Part shown: in pieces, positions 6,608 to 8,667 of the stretch | Layout of the letters: every line of letters begins with the position of its first letter | Numbering within the stretch: position 1 is the first letter of the stretch | Assembly (NCBI GenBank): GCA_013360825.1 | Contig: JABWAY010000172.1 | Location: 1 to 8,667, forward strand | Length of the DNA: 8,667 bases | Origin: Candidatus Brocadiia bacterium | Lineage (GTDB): Bacteria > Planctomycetota > MHYJ01 > WSZJ01 | Direction of reading: 5' to 3' | The notes under the pieces: generated by a model | Database searches by the model: none | Told to the model about the DNA's origin: nothing | The model's input: the letters and a program-made list of their open reading frames with translations, nothing else | Program-made: the position numbers and the translations under genes

Positions 6608-6833
6608 TTCATTGGGTCCCCGGACGATGCGAGGGGGCCGTGGCGGACCCGGGGTTCCGGTCGAACCCGACGGCCGGGCGGGCGCCGGAGTCGTTCGACC
6701 GGATCGAGGCCGGACTGTTCAGGGATCCGGCGATCGACCCGCCGACATTCGACGGGGCCGACAGGCGACGTTTCGGCCCTGAGTTCGGGCGCCACCGGCC
6801 GCGTGGCCGCGTGCGGGGGCTGCCGGGGCCGGC
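6608..6833. other. Intergenic stretch without a confident gene
   Basis: This 226-bp stretch lies between a hairpin and the end of the iron-sulfur operon. A GTG-started frame on + (6640-6876, 78 codons) has good third-position G/C and plausible composition up to about 6770 (MADPGFRSNPTAGRAPESFD), then becomes Arg/Pro/Gly-rich and runs 43 bp into the end of the minus-strand gene. Its only purine-rich leader (6632-6637) is two bases from the start, too close to serve. It could be a small gene or the relic of one. A weak hairpin, GCCAC-N7-GTGGC (6791-6807), is the nearest terminator-like element to the minus-strand operon. Confidence 0.3.
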
Positions 6834-7825
6834 TTATCCCTGCGTCCCCCCCGCCCCACCCTGGATCCCCGCGTAGCCGAACCGCCCCTTGATGCAGAGG
6901 TGGCCGCGCGTGATGTCGACGTCGAGCGGGGAGGAGACCTTCACGATCCGGTTGTCCTGGGTGTGCAGGGTGAGGGTGCAGCCGACCCCGCAGTATCCGC
7001 AGATCGTGTCGGTCGTCTTCTGGCGCGGCTCGTCCCAGGTCCCCGCGCGTCTCATCTCAAATTCGCTCCGGAACATCAGCGCCCCCGTCGGACAGACGCC
7101 GATGCAGTTGCCGCAGTAGACGCAGGCGGAGTCGGGGAGCGGAACGGCGGACTCCGTCGAGATGCGCGCGTCGAATCCCCTCCCCGCGACGGCGATCGCA
7201 AACGTGTTCTGCGCGTCGGTCCCGCACGCCTCGACGCACTTGTAGCAGAGAATGCACTTGGAGTAGTCGCGGACGTAGAGGTCGTTGTCCACCTTGACGG
7301 GCTGGGCGATGGTCTCGGCGTGAGCGGGGTCGACGGGGTCGTGATGCCCGCAGACCCGGTCTTCGCGCTCGCCGGTGGCGGACGGGCGCGCGGGGGTGCC
7401 GTACCGTCCCGGCCGGGCCCCGTAGCGGGTCATCCACTCCCGGATGCCGGGGGCGGTGGAAAGGTCCACGGAGGAGCCGAGGAATTCGAGGACCATCCGC
7501 CGGGAGAGACGGACCCGCGGAGAGTCCGTCCGGATGTCCATCCCCGGTTCGACCCTGCGGGAACACGCCGGGGCGAGCGTCCGGGCGCCGGCGATTTCGA
7601 CGACGCAGACGCGGCAGACGTTGACCGGGGTCAGGTTTTCGAGATAGCAGAGCGTCGGCGTCTCGATCCCGATCCCGCGGCAGGCCTGGAGGATCGTCGT
7701 CCCCGAGGGCACGCTCACCTCCCTGCCGTCGATCTTCGCCGGGACGGCCGCCCGGGCGGGCTCCGGAGGTGCGACCGGAGTCTGCGCGGCGCGCGGTGGC
7801 GGGCGGAACCAGAAGCTGTCCTGCG

Positions 7826-7829
<4 letters not shown>
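6834..7829 (-). CDS. Iron-sulfur protein like the N-terminal third of NAD-dependent formate dehydrogenase alpha subunit (FdsA/FdhA), without catalytic domain
   Basis: A 331-residue cytoplasmic electron-transfer protein. After a Pro/Ala-rich leader (1-31) comes a 2Fe-2S ferredoxin domain (32-100) with Cys61, Cys72, Cys75 and Cys89. The next segment, where NuoG/FdsA proteins carry a His-Cys 4Fe-4S cluster, has none of those ligands (110-145). A two-cluster ferredoxin domain follows: CILCYKC (192-198) with Cys202, and CVYCGNC (236-242) with Cys246. Residues 272-319 are the 4Fe-4S domain that opens molybdopterin oxidoreductases: Cys277, Cys280, Cys284, Cys312, plus Lys314 in the CIKG motif, the electron-transfer lysine of formate dehydrogenases. 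The chain then ends after a Gly-rich tail at TAA, whereas whole FdhA/FdsA chains are about 900 residues. No continuation of the molybdenum-binding part is seen in any minus-strand frame downstream. It overlaps the preceding gene by four bases (ATGA), with GGAGG at 7837-7841 seven bases upstream, so it is translationally coupled to it. It could also be called a HoxU/NuoG-like diaphorase subunit. Confidence 0.85.

Positions 7830-8667
<838 letters not shown>

Noticed and set aside
6834..6852. Frameshift at the seven-C run as the cause of the short FdhA-like protein
   Set aside because: Reading the other two minus-strand frames beyond the run gives Arg/Pro/Ala-rich sequence with no molybdopterin-oxidoreductase resemblance, so a single indel would not restore a longer enzyme; a larger deletion or misassembly is still possible.

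Overview
The window is GC-rich bacterial DNA with strong G/C preference at third codon positions, which produces very long open frames antisense to the real genes. Two proteins have Sec signal peptides and one has a lipobox, so the host is a diderm-style bacterium with a large secretome. A high-GC uncultured lineage (Planctomycetota, Acidobacteriota or Myxococcota-like) would fit the style, but no rRNA or marker gene is present, so this is a guess.

Layout, left to right. (1) The 3' part of an unrecognised helical protein on + enters from the left edge and runs convergently into (2) a small vicinal-oxygen-chelate (glyoxalase-like) gene on -. (3) A divergent intergenic gap of about 200 bp leads to a secreted alpha/beta hydrolase on + that carries a C-terminal parvulin-type PPIase-like domain. 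(4) A strong symmetrical hairpin separates it from a convergent 894-residue lipoprotein on -, made of repeated beta hairpins. Upstream of the lipoprotein on the same strand, with its own probable promoter, is (5) a tandem universal stress protein that appears to have a near-leaderless promoter. (6) A second divergent gap leads to a small exported Met-rich protein with a very acidic tail on +, ended by a perfect GC hairpin with a GAGA loop. (7) After about 230 bp without a confident gene come the last two genes of an operon on - entering from the right edge: a NuoF/FdsB/HoxF-type NADH dehydrogenase (flavin) subunit, missing its N-terminus at the window edge, and, overlapping it by 4 bp (ATGA), an iron-sulfur protein resembling only the N-terminal third of an NAD-dependent formate dehydrogenase alpha subunit.

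The most interesting object is this last gene. It has a 2Fe-2S domain, two 4Fe-4S clusters and the molybdopterin-oxidoreductase 4Fe-4S domain, then ends at a TAA with no catalytic molybdopterin domain in any frame downstream. It also lacks the ligands of the usual His-Cys cluster. It may be a free-standing electron-transfer subunit that pairs with a catalytic partner encoded elsewhere, or a truncated formate dehydrogenase. The second is the hydrolase-parvulin fusion. I see no CRISPR array, tRNA, rRNA, insertion sequence or phage gene.
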